A stretch of DNA of 64,000 nucleotides from Euborellia annulipes (GCA_023213315.1 JAKCPI010005371.1:1-64000), one strand, 5' to 3'; shown: positions 1 through 10,522, numbered from the stretch's first letter. The notes: generated by a model from the sequence alone, not told the origin. Numbers and translations: made by a program.

Positions 1-1121
1 TTCCGTAAAAAAAACGCTGAGGCCCAGTTTATACTAGGGTATACTGGGTATAAATGTGTGCGTGTATGTGTAAGTAAAATGGGTTGGTACAAAATTACTT
101 AAAAAAAAATATGATTTTATTGCATTTACTTTGTATTAAGAACAAAAAGCAATCTTAAAAACTATGGGTCAGGTTTGAAAAAAGTCAATGATCTTGTTTT
201 ATACCTACAAGAGCGTCAATATTTGGATGAAAACTGGATAGTTTTAGCCTTAAATCGCACTAAACCTTCAGTTTATCTCTGTATTTATTTTTCAAGAAAA
301 TTAACGTTGAAAAAGCTCATTTTTTTTTATTATAATAAGTAGAGTGCGGAAAAAAAGTCTCTTATTTTCGGAAAAAGTCGCCTTATTCTTTTTTATAAAG
401 AGAGACTTTTTACCGACTATTTGGCTATAGCCAAATAGTCGGTAAAAAGTCTCTAAAAAGTCGCTGTCAAGTTTAAGAATTAATAATATGAAAAAGTAAA
501 AAGAAATACAGCCTTGAAGCACTGTACAATTTCTTTTAATAACTCGGACAACTTGTATATAATAGATATATAGAATAAAAGATAATTTTATTTAAATAAT
601 TTTCGAAACCTATTCCTTTGAATAAGATATTGATATTCATAAATAAAAATACCTCAATTCGGATTTAACTAAACATTAAACTACTCACATATTTGTTAAA
701 TATAATTTTATATATTCGAACTGAAAAATACGATTGACAAATAATTATGAAATGAAAAAAGAAATATGAACAGATTTATGTTGAGGAACTTTGACAGATG
801 AAACAATTTAATCTATCCCTATTCGTTCTATTAATTATGTATTATTTGAGGTAATTTTAAGCTATAAAAGATTCTAAATAATAAATTTCTAGTTTTATTG
901 GAATTTGAAATTAATTTAGTTCCTTGTAGACGAAAACAAAGGGAATGCTTAAAGTTTTAGGAAAATCTTGAAAAGTCTCAAAATTGACAAAAGTCGAAAG
1001 ACTTTTTTTCCGCTCTCTAATTATAAGAAATAATTTTTATCTTTCATTAGACGTTCGCGGCCCAGTTCCAATCAGCTTGCGGCCCACAAGTGGGCCGCGG
1101 CCCACGGTTTGGGAACCGCTG
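1..1121 (-). mobile_element. hAT-like element, one terminus visible
   Basis: Read on the minus strand from 1121, the sequence starts CAGCGGTTCCCAAACC, a typical hAT (Charlie-like) end. A self-complementary GTGGGCCGCGGCCCAC follows at about 1090-1105. The element runs towards position 1 and its other end is not identified. The interior is AT-rich, has no transposase and holds a perfect palindrome at 401-454. Confidence 0.5.
401..454. repeat. Perfect 54-bp palindrome
   Basis: The 27 bases 401-427 are the exact reverse complement of 428-454, with no spacer. The arms contain GAGACTTTTTACCGACTA. Such perfect palindromes are unstable over time, so it is either recent or part of a mobile element's fold-back structure. 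Confidence 0.9.
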
Positions 1122-1212
1122 GATTATATTATTTAATTCACTACATTCAGGGGCGCCGGAACGAATTTGAATCAGGGGGGGCAACCTCTTCCTATATGGA
1201 GATGATATGATT

Positions 1213-1475
1213 GCCCTCGGGGCTTGGTGTAGGGGTTAGAGTGCTAACCTCGTATACCGAACGTCGCGGGTTCGGACCCCAGGCAGTCCGATGATTTTAT
1301 TTAAGGCATTTGGATACCAAATGGCTTAAATAAGAATGCCTGGACCCCAAATAATATATATTCATAACTGTTATCGTCAAAGTCTTAAATGGCCTAAGCC
1401 GAAAAGACTGTATGAATGTGTGGGTGCATGTGAGTGTGAATGAGAAAAAAGTGTGAATGTTAAAAAAAAAAAAAA
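1213..1475 (+). mobile_element. SINE-1 copy (tRNA-derived) inside the hAT element
   Basis: This copy is the best full example of SINE-1. It starts GCCCTCGGGGCTTGG. The tRNA-like head carries a box A-like TGGTGTAGGGG and a box B-like GGGTTCGGACCCC, so transcription by RNA polymerase III is likely. A body follows with a small inverted repeat around CCATTTGGATACCAAATGG, then GT-rich sequence and an A-run. The flanks TGATATGATTG and TGATGTGATTG look like a slightly diverged target duplication of about 11 bp. It is a non-autonomous retroposon that needs a partner LINE. Confidence 0.85.
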
Positions 1476-1620
1476 GTGATGTGATTGAAAGGGAAAGAAT
1501 ATAAAAAAAAGGTTTAATAAGAGTAATAATAATTAAAAAGAAACATTTGCTTGAATACAATTTTTATTTATATAAATATATATATATATCAATAATAATA
1601 TTATTTATAAATCATGGAAA

Positions 1621-3881
1621 TTATTTTTTAATTTTGCCAAAATGTTGAATTCTAAAGTCATTACTATTTATAAATGTAGCCATGATATTTTGGATATCTA
1701 TTTCATCTACGATTTCTGGATATGTATTTATTATGCATACATGATTTAATCGTTCTTGCGTCATTGTTGAGCGAAGATATGTTTTTATTCTTCTTAACAT
1801 AGAAAATGAGCGCTCAGCGGTTGCTGATGTGGCCGGGATCACTAAAAGTAGTTTTAGAATATTTCTCAGGTTAGGAAATAATTTTTTTGATTCTTGATTA
1901 AGATTTTTGTATTTTATTACAAAATCATTCAAGCATTTAGCTTGAGGAATTAATTCCCTAAAGAAATCAAATTCTCTTTTGACCTTTTCTTCTACAAACT
2001 CATATTCTTTTAAAATATCTATAACAGATTGGTCCCAAAAACGGGTTTCTAAAATAACAATTTTTTCGATTTGTAGATATTTTAAAAACCCCGGTTGGGA
2101 GAATCTTAATTCAATCTCGTTGATTATCCCATCAATAACTTCATAGAAAGTTTTTCTAAAATATTCTTCTATTGACGTGAACTTGTGTTCAGACTCGTTA
2201 GGTTTATATAGAAATTTTTTAGGAATCTCTCGCTTTCTCGGTAACGAGGGCTCCTCAAGATTCATTTCTTTTATTTTTTTCTTTACATCCTTCCACATTT
2301 CATTAAAAAATTGTTCTGAGCGTTTTTTTTTAAAGATTCTAAAACTAACTCAACAGCTTCCTTTGCCCCAGCTACAGTTTGCGTTTCACTTTGAAGAACA
2401 TTGCTCAATTGATCAGTTAAAGAAAACATTAGATAACTAAGTCTAATTCCAAAGTATATAGAACCCTTTGATAATTGATCATAAAGTCCCCTGGCTTTGG
2501 ACCCTATATCATCATTACAAGATGCTAATGAAAATAGAAAGTCCAAAACAGCAGGGTAAGTATTGATAACCCCTGACAATGAAGTATGTCTGATGGTCCA
2601 ACGGGTTGGGCATAATGGCCGAGGGCCAGTTTTCTCTATTCCATGAGCCTTAGCAATCTCATGAAAATTATGTGATCGTTTTGGTGATTCTTTGACAATA
2701 ACTCCTATGTCGTTTACCCATTGAAGGCAATCACGTATTAAAGGAATTCTTTTTGAAGAATCCTGCACAGCCAAATTTAGAGAATGAGCTGAACAATGAA
2801 TAAATAAAGCCATTGGTTGATCTGCCAACACTCTTGATTTGACACCGTTTTTTATTCCGGTCATATTTGATCCTCCGTCATAGCATTGTCCTCGCAAGAG
2901 ATCCATACTTAAATCAAAACGAATAAGCATGTCTTTTATAATATTATACAATGATTCCCCAGTCATAGAGTGAGTGTCATAGAGACCAAGAAAAAACTCA
3001 TCAATTTCAAGAGTATCTTCATCTACAGATCTGATCGATATAGAAACTTGTTCTTTTCCCTGTACATCATTGGTTTCATCAACAATGAGAGAATATTCTC
3101 CTCTTTTTTTTATTATTTTAATAATTTTACGCAAAATATCATGGGAAATAATTCTCAATATTTCATTCTGAATATCTGAAGAATTATATGATTTTTTGTG
3201 TTTTAAAAATAATTTTAATTCTGGAATGTCATTTTCCCTGAGACGTAATAATTGAATGAAATTTCCTTCATTAATATCATGTGCTCTAAATGCAATTCCC
3301 TGACGAGCTAAATATAATGCTGAGGTTATTATTGTTTTTAGAGCGATTTGATTTTGTATTTGAACAGATAATGTTTGTTCAGATAATAAGGAAATAATTG
3401 GAGTATTTTTCTTCAGTGCTTCTAATTTTATAAATGATTCTTTGTGAAAAGCAGATTTTTCGTGACTTTTTAATTTTATGATAATTTTTTTCCAGTTTTT
3501 ATACCCATCAATCACTAAGTTTGTTTCATGATTTTTTTCACATTTTACTAATTTTTTTCCTAGCGCTTGGACACATATGAAACAAAAAATACTTTTAGTC
3601 ATTGAGTCAAAATGAAGCCAAGGGTATGTTGTGAACCACTCATTCTGAAAATTATGATTACGTCCAGATTGGGTCCATGGAGGAATATCCAAAGGTTGAT
3701 ACGGTTCGTTTAAAGAGCATATCTTTTCGTGTGTGTTTTTAGTAAAAGCAAAAGAAACACTCTTTACAGGAGCAGATGGATCATCGGCGATGTTTTCTGT
3801 TAAATAAATGAATAAATTATTTAATTGAATTTCCGATCTCTGAGCAAGGCAACAAAACAATAAACAAGCATAATGACTCAT
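1621..3881 (-). pseudogene. hAT transposase, ZMYM1/TTF-type, split by a frameshift
   Basis: Two overlapping minus-strand frames together cover about 750 residues. The N-terminal frame (3881 down to 2283, 532 codons) has a TTF-type zinc finger near residues 80-150 (C100, C103, H140, H146). It also has the DUF4371-like catalytic region with VDETND (D268) and CYDGGSNM (D335), the HCSAHSLNLAV motif (362-372) and the conserved CPTRW near 424-428. The C-terminal frame (2298 down to 1621, 225 codons) has the hAT dimerisation domain around ATSATAERSFSMLRR. The frames meet in a one-base indel, most simply in the T9 run at 2323-2331 (A9 on the coding strand). The protein would cut and paste hAT DNA in the nucleus. 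Sequence upstream of the first ATG is interrupted by an insertion at 3891, so the true N-terminus may be lost. Apart from the indel the frame is long and clean, which argues for a young copy. Confidence 0.85.
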
Positions 3882-3903
3882 TTTTTGAAATTATTATATT
3901 AAT

Positions 3904-4275
3904 GGATTAATGATACAAAAAGAGGATGCAGCCAATAATAAAAAGCATCTGTTTTAGTTAACACTCTTTATTTGGAACGTTTCGGCTATGATTAACAAAG
4001 CCATCTTCAGCCCTCCAAGAGTATATTTTATATTATTAACATATAAAACAGATGTATTTATATTATTATGTATTTATATTATTAACATATAAAATAGATG
4101 TAGATATGTTAATAATATAAAATATACTCTTGGAGGGCTGAAGATGGCTTTGTTAATCATAGCCGAAACGTTCCAAATAAAGAGTGTTAACTAAAACAGA
4201 TGCTTTTTATTATTGGCTGCATCCTCTTTTTGTATCATTAATCCAATTATATAACAGCCACAATTCGTTATAAAC
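3904..4275 (+). mobile_element. Penelope-like fold-back element 1 with hammerhead-like motifs
   Basis: Inverted arms (about 3904-4060 and 4090-4245) are flanked by the 13-bp duplication TTATTATATTAAT (3891-3903 and 4276-4288). Each arm carries CTGAAGA, then GGCT/AGCC closing a loop, then GAAAC (3979-4010 minus, 4138-4169 plus). A single-copy tail of 30 bp (4246-4275) contains TATATAACAGCCAC and matches the tail of the element at 17108. Inverted long terminal repeats plus a short tail and variable target duplications fit non-autonomous Penelope-like elements. It sits just upstream of the hAT transposase start, so it inserted after the hAT element. Confidence 0.65.
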
Positions 4276-5316
4276 TTATTATATTAATACCTATGGTGTT
4301 TGTGGAAGAAATGTTACTGCTGGTACTAGGGCGATGCTCATGGTGCAAAGGACTACCCGTGCTAATGCTTCCTTTTTCTAAAGAGCCTACGAAAGAACCA
4401 GATATAATAAGAAATTTTCATTTTTTTATTAAATTTTTAGCGTACGTATATTTTTGGCGAAGAAAAATAAGTTTTTAAGAGTAGGCCTACGGCCATTCTT
4501 ACCTGTTTCTTTTTTAAAATAATCATCAATAAATCGACGTTTCATTTTTTTTTCTTCTTATAACTGTTAATCAACTACACTAAATAGTCTGTAGTCCTTT
4601 ATATTTAACTTTTACAAATATATAGTTTAACAATATGCAAATTATTTAATCAAAATTTTTTTTAGGCTATATAGTAGATTTGTTATTTACTATTTGAAGG
4701 AAATAAATATTTTTAATTTTCTTTATTTTAATTTTTTTTTTTCCAAGGCATAAAGTCTCAAGTTTTCATGTTATCTAAATTTTATTATTTTAATTCCATA
4801 TAAAATGTATTTAGAATTTAGAAATACAATAGGTCTATATAAAATAAAAAAAAAATTTCTTACTTTTTTAATTTTTTTTAAATTTAAATAAAAAAAATTT
4901 TAAAATATATCATTTTTAAAACTAAATGAAATAAAAGAAGAAATTTTGCCCCCCCTGCCCCCCCCTGTAGGATGCCAGGGGGGGGCAATGTACCCGTGCC
5001 CCCCCCCCCCCCCAGTTCCGGCGCCTATGACTACATTTTATCTGTCTGTTTCCTCTGGATATCTCAACCAGTTTTTGAAACCAAGTTTTATAAAATTATG
5101 TTCAAAGTACATGTTTAAAGGTCGTCTCAAAATTCCTATAATTTTCCAAGTTATTAATTGTTGAATTTAAGATTTCTCCCTTCGAAAATATATGGGGAAT
5201 ATTCAACTCGATGAATTGTGGGTGAAATAAATCAAATTCAAAGACGATCTTTTAAAAATTGAATAAAAGAAATATAAATATCTGTGAGCTTCCAATTGGA
5301 AAAACAAAAAAAAAAA

Positions 5317-5460
5317 TCTGGTGTGACTGGCGCACAGCACACAACTTTCTCTTACCCTTCGGTAAGAGAAAGTTGCGCACTGTGCTGGTCACACCAGATT
5401 TTTTGTGTCGATATATATTTAGTTTCCGATAGCACCTTAGTTTCAAACTTGCATTTTAAA
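5317..5460 (+). mobile_element. Element A fragment, 5' hairpin
   Basis: The 5' hairpin of Element A, with near-complementary arms of about 40 nt closed around the TTCGG loop, is followed by a short diverged body. The rest of the element is absent. The arms here are closer to a perfect palindrome than in the other copies. Confidence 0.8.
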
Positions 5461-5463
5461 TGT

Positions 5464-5792
5464 TGACTGCTTCAAATAAACTATGGTTATTTTTCAAAAT
5501 TTTAATCTCATATTTGGACATTTTATACACAATATAGAATCGTAAATAAATACAAAATTTCATAAGAATTGGAAAAAAAAATTTTAAATGCCTAAAAAGT
5601 TCCAAAGGGGACCCCCTTTTGAATCGAAATTAACATACAAATCCCTATAGGAAATTAACATTGTTCCTATGCGAAGATAAGGTGGAAAGGGAATTTAAAA
5701 AGAGTAGAGAGAGACGATAATGTTTGCAAGTGAGAGAGAGACATATATGTTTTCTTTGAAACAATTAAAGACACAAATAAATTTAAAAAAAA
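5464..5792. other. Gap, no recognisable feature
   Basis: AT-rich sequence lying between two Element A copies. It contains a short GA-rich run near 5706-5750. I see no gene or known element. Confidence 0.4.
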
Positions 5793-6491
5793 TCTGGTGT
5801 GACTGGCGCACAGCACACAACTTTCTCTTACCTTCGGTAATCGAAAGTTGTGTTCTGTGCTTGTCACACCAGATTTTTCGTGTCGAAATATATTTAGTTC
5901 CCGACAGTACGGTACATTTGAATTCAGATGTAAAATTTATAAGTATGGGAAAATATTTATATTTTGTTACCATGGCAACCATTTTTCCTATCTTTCCTAT
6001 GAAACACAAGAGTAAAGTGGTCTTCAGAAGATTTCAATCGCAAAATGAGAATATACATTTTAAAGAGCATCTAAAAAATAATTGATTTTTGAATTTAAAA
6101 AAAAAATCGTTGGAGCAAATTTTGAGAAAATCGAAAAAAACTGAAAAAGTACATCAGTAAAGTACTAGTACTCTTTGGCCGATTTTGATTAAAAGCTTAT
6201 TTTTCCGGTCCCGGGGGGTGTTTAACTTAAATATAAAATTTCAACCTCGTAGCTCAATTCCTTCATGCTTAAAATTGAACACACACCCACCCACACACCC
6301 ACACACCCACCCACACACCCACCCACCCACCCACCCACCCACAGACAGACCATGTCGCGAAAACCACTTTTTTGGATTCAGGGGACCTCAAAACGTGAAG
6401 ATCCATCAAAATCTCGACATCGAATTTTTGACATGAATCCAATACTTTCTCTCTATATATATATTACATATATACATAGGTAAGAGAAAGT
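5793..6491 (+). mobile_element. Element A, full-length copy
   Basis: This is a representative copy. The order is a 5' hairpin opening TCTGGTGTGACTGG, a body with TTACCATGGCAACC, the palindrome AGTACTAGTACT, a simple repeat of CCCA/CA type (about 6282-6342), the segment GGATTCAGGGGACCTC, and a 3' hairpin ending GGTAAGAGAAAGT in an A-run. Both ends share the 13-mer ACTTTCTCTTACC in inverted orientation. There are no conventional terminal inverted repeats and no conserved coding frame. The terminal hairpins, central microsatellite and insertion in A-tracts resemble Helentron-associated elements (DINE-1/HINE type); that assignment is inference. Confidence 0.8.
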
Positions 6492-6554
6492 AAAAGGATC
6501 CTTTTGGCCGTCGAAAGCGGGCGATGCGGCTAGTTATATGATAATAAGCTTCTT

Positions 6555-6725
6555 TTTTTTAAATTCATTTTAAGGTCTTTTTCCGCGTCGGTGGATATTT
6601 AGACCTCGTCTCTATTTATTTAAATTGATTGATATCCAATTCAATCGAAATAAATTTTCGTCGCATAGGACGGGATGCGAACCCCAGACTTTTGGTCAAA
6701 GGCTAATATGCCTAATGATTAGCTC
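6555..6725 (-). repeat. Probable tRNA-derived SINE relic
   Basis: On the minus strand a tRNA-like head has box B-like GGGTTCGCATCCC (near 6676) and an upstream D-arm-like segment. The remainder is AT-rich. I see no second copy in the window. Confidence 0.35.
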
Positions 6726-6730
6726 TATTT

Positions 6731-7342
6731 TTATATAGATAATTTTTCTTCCCTTTCTTTTTGTTTTCAAACTAAAATGATATAATATAAAGTTCACAAT
6801 TTGCAAAGAACGTCACAAACTTTTTGGGACTTAATAATTAATGCCGAAATATAAGAAAAAATTTATTATTATTTTATTAATAAAAAATAAATAGCAGAAA
6901 AGAGATCAAATAAGATGAGCTTAAAAAGCAAAGACCAATTTTATTTTTTTCGATTTATATTAAAGTTCTTGAATTGCCTTTTTCTCGACTCCCCCGCATT
7001 GGCCCCTTGCTCGCCCTTTCACCTCATTCCCCAGCCCTATAGGCTTGGTTAAATATTAATAGCGGCGTTGTTCCTCTCGATGGATGGGCTTAGGGTCGGT
7101 TTAGAGTAAAATATTAATATCTGCCCTTCCTGACCTCGGAGATGATGACTCTCCTACCTTTTCCTAAGCTCTCCTCGCAAATAATAAATCTTTTAAAGGA
7201 GGCCCTTAAATAATCCTTTACGATGCCTTTTTTTTTACTTCATCCTACGAATAATTATTAACTGATAACTGCGCTACGATAATATTCGCTCGAGTTAATA
7301 ATTTATGTTTTTGGCTTTTAACAAAAATGATAGTTCCTTTTT
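6731..7342. other. Gap, transposon-poor
   Basis: This stretch is AT-rich, with a more GC-rich middle part (about 6980-7190) in which TTAAATATTAATA occurs twice. No reading frame or known repeat is seen. It could be single-copy host DNA. Confidence 0.35.
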
Positions 7343-8719
7343 ACTTTCTCTTACCTATGTATATATGTAATATATATATAGAGAGAAAGTATTGGATTCA
7401 TGTCAAAAATTCGATGTCGAGATTTTGATGGATCTTCACGTTTTGAGGTCCCCTGAATCCAAAAAATCTGGTGTGACTGGCGCACAGCACACAACTTTCT
7501 CTTACCTTCGGTAATCGAAAGTTGTGTACTGTGCTTGTCACACCAGATTTTTTGTGTCGACATATATTTAGTTCCCGACAGTAAGGAACATATGAATTCA
7601 GATGTAAAATTTATAAGTATGAGAAAATATTTATATTTTGTTACCATGGCAACCATTTCTCCTATCTTCCCTATGAAATACAAGAGTAAAGTGGTCTTCA
7701 GAAGATTTCAATCGCAAAATGAGAATATACATTTTAAAGAGCATCTAAAAAATAATTGATTTTTGAATTTTAAAAAAAATCGTTGGAGCGAATTTTGAGA
7801 AAATAGAAAAAAACTGAAAAAGTACATCAGTAAAGTACTAGTAATCTTTGGCCGATTTTGATTAAAAGCTTATTTTTCCGGTCCCGGGGGTGTTTAAGTT
7901 AAATATAGAATTTCAACCTCGTAGCTCAATTCCTTCATGCTTAAAATTGAACACACACACACACACCCACCCACCCACCCACCCACCCACCCACCCACCA
8001 CCACACACAGACAGACCATGTCGCGAAAACCACTTTTTTGGATTCAGGGGACCTCAAAACGTGAAGATCCATCAAAATCTCGACATCGAATTTTTGACAT
8101 GAATCCAATACTTTCTCTCTATATATATATTACATATATACATAGGTAAGAGAAAGTAAAAAGTGGTTTTCGCGACATGGTCTGTCTGTGTGTGGGTGGG
8201 TGGGTGGGTGGGTGGGTGGTGTGTGTGTGTGTGTGTTCAATTTTAAGCATGAAGGAATTGAGCTACGAGGTTGAAATTTTATATTTAAGTTAAACATCTC
8301 CCGGGACCGGAAAAATAAGCTTTTAATCAAAATCGGCCAAAGAGTACTAGTACTTTACTGATGTACTTTTTCAGTTTTTTTCGATTTTCTCAAAATTTGC
8401 TCCAACGATTTTTTTTTAAATTCAAAAATCAATTATCTTTTAGATGCTCTTTAAAATGTATATTCTCATTTTGCGATTGAAATCTTCTGAAGACCACTTT
8501 ACTCTTGTATTTCATAGGGAAGATAGGAAAAATGGTTGCCATGGTAACAAAATATAAATATTTTCCCACACATAAATTTTACATCTGAATTCAAATGTTC
8601 CGTACTGTCGGGAACTAAATATATGTCGACACAAAAAATCTGGTGTGACAAGCACAGAACACAACTTTCGATTACCGAAGGTAAGAGAAAGTTGTGTGCT
8701 GTGCGCCAGTCACACCAGA
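7343..8719 (-). mobile_element. Element A copy interrupted by a second Element A
   Basis: The 3' part of a minus-strand copy (7343-7466) and its remainder (8158-8719) are one element. The break falls in an A-run between GAATCC and GTGGTTTTCGCG, exactly where a plus-strand Element A (7467-8157) sits. The outer copy has a GGGT/GT microsatellite at about 8190-8235. The pair forms a large inverted repeat. Confidence 0.85.
7467..8157 (+). mobile_element. Element A, nested copy that defines the element ends
   Basis: The copy runs from TCTGGTGTGAC to GGTAAGAGAAAGT, with A-runs on both sides, inside another Element A. Because the interrupted host sequence is known, the ends can be placed to within the A-run. 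There is no target duplication beyond A residues. A CA then CCCA microsatellite lies at about 7950-8010. Confidence 0.85.
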
Positions 8720-8825
8720 TTTTTTATTTTAATGTCCGATAGAAGGAAATCCTTTTAAATATCATAGAAGATAAAAAGCAACCTGGTGAAATTTTAATTG
8801 AAACCCCGAATCTATACTATTATAA

Positions 8826-8886
8826 TACTGTGCACTTGCTCCGACTTAGGTAAACAATTTACGTGAGTCGAAGCAAGTGCACAGTA
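8826..8886. repeat. Short hairpin element (about 61 bp)
   Basis: The arms TACTGTGCACTTGCT and AGCAAGTGCACAGTA are inverted around a short core. It could be a minimal MITE or a folded RNA. Confidence 0.55.
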
Positions 8887-8985
8887 GGCCTACTTAATTA
8901 TTACTATTGAGGCCAGATTTGGACAGACGTCCTTTTTTTTAAGTGAAACTTTTATTTTATCCCCTCAAATTTTTTGGCTTTACAT

Positions 8986-9045
8986 GCCGTGACGTCAAAG
9001 GCCGTGACGCTACAAGCCATGATGTCATAAGTCGTGACGACAAAT
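8986..9045 (+). repeat. Four 15-bp tandem units with CRE-like cores
   Basis: Four consecutive 15-bp units start GCCGTGACGTCAAAG, GCCGTGACGCTACAA, GCCATGATGTCATAA and GTCGTGACGACAAAT. The first contains the full CREB/ATF palindrome TGACGTCA and the others are variants of it. It may be a minisatellite or a regulatory cluster. Confidence 0.6.
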
Positions 9046-9064
9046 ATACGTTTTTTTTATTATT

Positions 9065-9480
9065 TGAAATTCCTATCGGGATCCCCGTTTATTTACCCGA
9101 GGTGCTTACGTGTACGAAGACACACACCTCAAACCCAAACGGCCTCTGGCCGTAGCCATCTACCGGCATCCCGTGAAGTTACATCATTTCCTATCTCTAG
9201 CTCCTCCTCCTGCTCTCGTCTCTAGCTAGTGAACTAATCCTTGTTTCTAGTTCCAACCGGCTCCTTATATCCAACCTCTTCTATGCTATGGAGGATGTCC
9301 TGGTTTGAGGAGGGACTCCCTCAGCACCGGCGTGTAGCCTACTCCTTTTGAAGAATGCATCACTGAGAGGGAATCTTCTTTACGTCCCTTCCACAGGACG
9401 GGATGTCACAGCAACTCCCTCTCCTCGTAGAGTTGCCTGAGGGCTATTGTGGAAAGATCCTATATTCCAATCCAGGGCTT
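9065..9480 (+). repeat. Repeat E copy
   Basis: The start, CCCCGTTTATTTACCC, closely resembles 32262 onward, where a similar GTGC/CGTG-rich block follows. The sequence is more GC-rich than its surroundings. Beyond the first 70 bases the two copies are not clearly alignable by eye. The family is unknown. Confidence 0.4.
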
Positions 9481-9603
9481 GCTTGAGGATTTGTTTACAT
9501 TAAATAAATATTTTTATTTAATGAAAAATCCCGCATACCAAGGATTTGAACAGGGATCTTCTTTGCAGAAGCTGACACCCTAGCTCACTACACCAGCGAG
9601 CCC
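9462..9603 (-). mobile_element. tRNA-like SINE relic joined to a Repeat C fragment
   Basis: Read on the minus strand, a tRNA-like head runs from GGGCTCGCTGGTGTAGTGAG to box B-like GTTCAAATCC. Next to it lies the Repeat C start CAATCCAGGGCTTGCTTGAG on the plus strand. The same arrangement recurs at 24697-24825. Confidence 0.5.
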
Positions 9604-10416
9604 TCGACAAATATACGAAAGTTGAAATTTAATATATATGACGAATTATAAAAAATATTTGTGAGATTTAATTATTCAATTTTTAAATTGATAAAATATA
9701 ATTTTTAAAATAATTTAAAATTATTCAAATCTTCAATTGCTAAATAAATATTGTTCTCAGTTTTTAACATGCCTCTATTGATTTCCCATTATCATTCCCA
9801 TTTTCCAATTATTAAGTTAAGATTAAAAACTTTTTTTTAATACCCTTAATTGAATAATTTTCTGAAAATTTTCAGTTAAACGCTTACGATTCGAAAAAAA
9901 AGTTTCACTTGCATCGTGGATTCATAAAACCACACAATGATTTTTATTTTTTAGTAAATTGTCCTCGCTTTTTGGCCACCTTTTTAGTTCATATTAGCAA
10001 AATCCGGACTGTCCGGACGTTTGGTAACGCTAGTTCTAGATTGTTAAATTATTACCTTTAATGGAGAAAGCTGTGCGGGTTTTATTCGTCACAACCATTT
10101 TTTAAGAAATATTATTTATATTTTATTAATGAAACTACTCTTTTAAGAGCAGTTCTGCCTCTTGTGCTAGAGGTCAAGAGTCCGCATTCTGTTTCATGCA
10201 ACAAAAATTTATTTCATTTTAAATGGCTACCAATCAAATAAAATAAAAGTCAGGGTCTCAATTCCCTCCGAGGCCGAAAAAGGCTTTAAATAAAAAAAAA
10301 AAAATACTCCGCACCTTCCATCTAAATAGAAATTATATTTAAAATGCTTAAAATTGCTCAAAGTAAGAGTGTAAAAATAATATTCATATGCTGATTCAGA
10401 CGAGATTTTTATCTAA
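9604..10416. other. Gap, no gene
   Basis: AT-rich sequence with a small palindrome TCCGGACTGTCCGGA near 10003. GGCCAGAT..GGACAGA motifs near 8911 and 49917 suggest a diverged DNA element whose boundaries I cannot place. Confidence 0.3.
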
Positions 10417-10522
10417 TTAAATTGATTTTGCAGCTTCTTCGCCTAAGACGGATGTTGTTGTGTTATAATTTTTTTGACCGAACATCCGTCTTAGGCGAAG
10501 AAGCTGCAAAGTCAATTTAATT
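10417..10522. repeat. Long hairpin
   Basis: Two arms of about 40 bp, centred on GCTTCTTCGCCTAAGACGG and its complement, flank a loop of about 25 nt. This is a fold-back element or hairpin RNA candidate. Confidence 0.7.

Larger units (their letters stand above)
1148..5029 (-). mobile_element. Near-complete hAT transposon (3.9 kb) with 8-bp target duplication
   Basis: The left end reads CAGGGGCGCCGGAAC from 1148. The right end, read inward on the minus strand from 5029, reads CATAGGCGCCGGAAC, so the termini are inverted repeats. Both are flanked by the 8-bp duplication ACTACATT (1140-1147 and 5030-5037), as expected for hAT transposition. The element holds a broken transposase on the minus strand (1621-3881), a SINE (1213-1475) and a Penelope-like fold-back (3904-4275). 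The right terminal region contains long C and G runs (about 4949-5013). A related left end occurs at 16860. The ends look fairly intact, so insertion was probably not very old. Confidence 0.85.

Noticed and set aside
1213..1290. SINE heads as functional tRNA genes
   Set aside because: Box A- and box B-like words are present, but the acceptor ends do not pair well and each is joined to a SINE body with target duplications.
6185..6436. Recurrent frames in Element A with Ser/Pro and poly-Thr-His
   Set aside because: They translate the CA/CCCA repeat. Frames differ between copies and are absent where the microsatellite is missing, so no protein is conserved.
8190..8235. CRISPR-like or satellite array
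   Set aside because: A simple GGGT/GT microsatellite inside Element A. No spacer-repeat architecture exists anywhere in this eukaryotic window.
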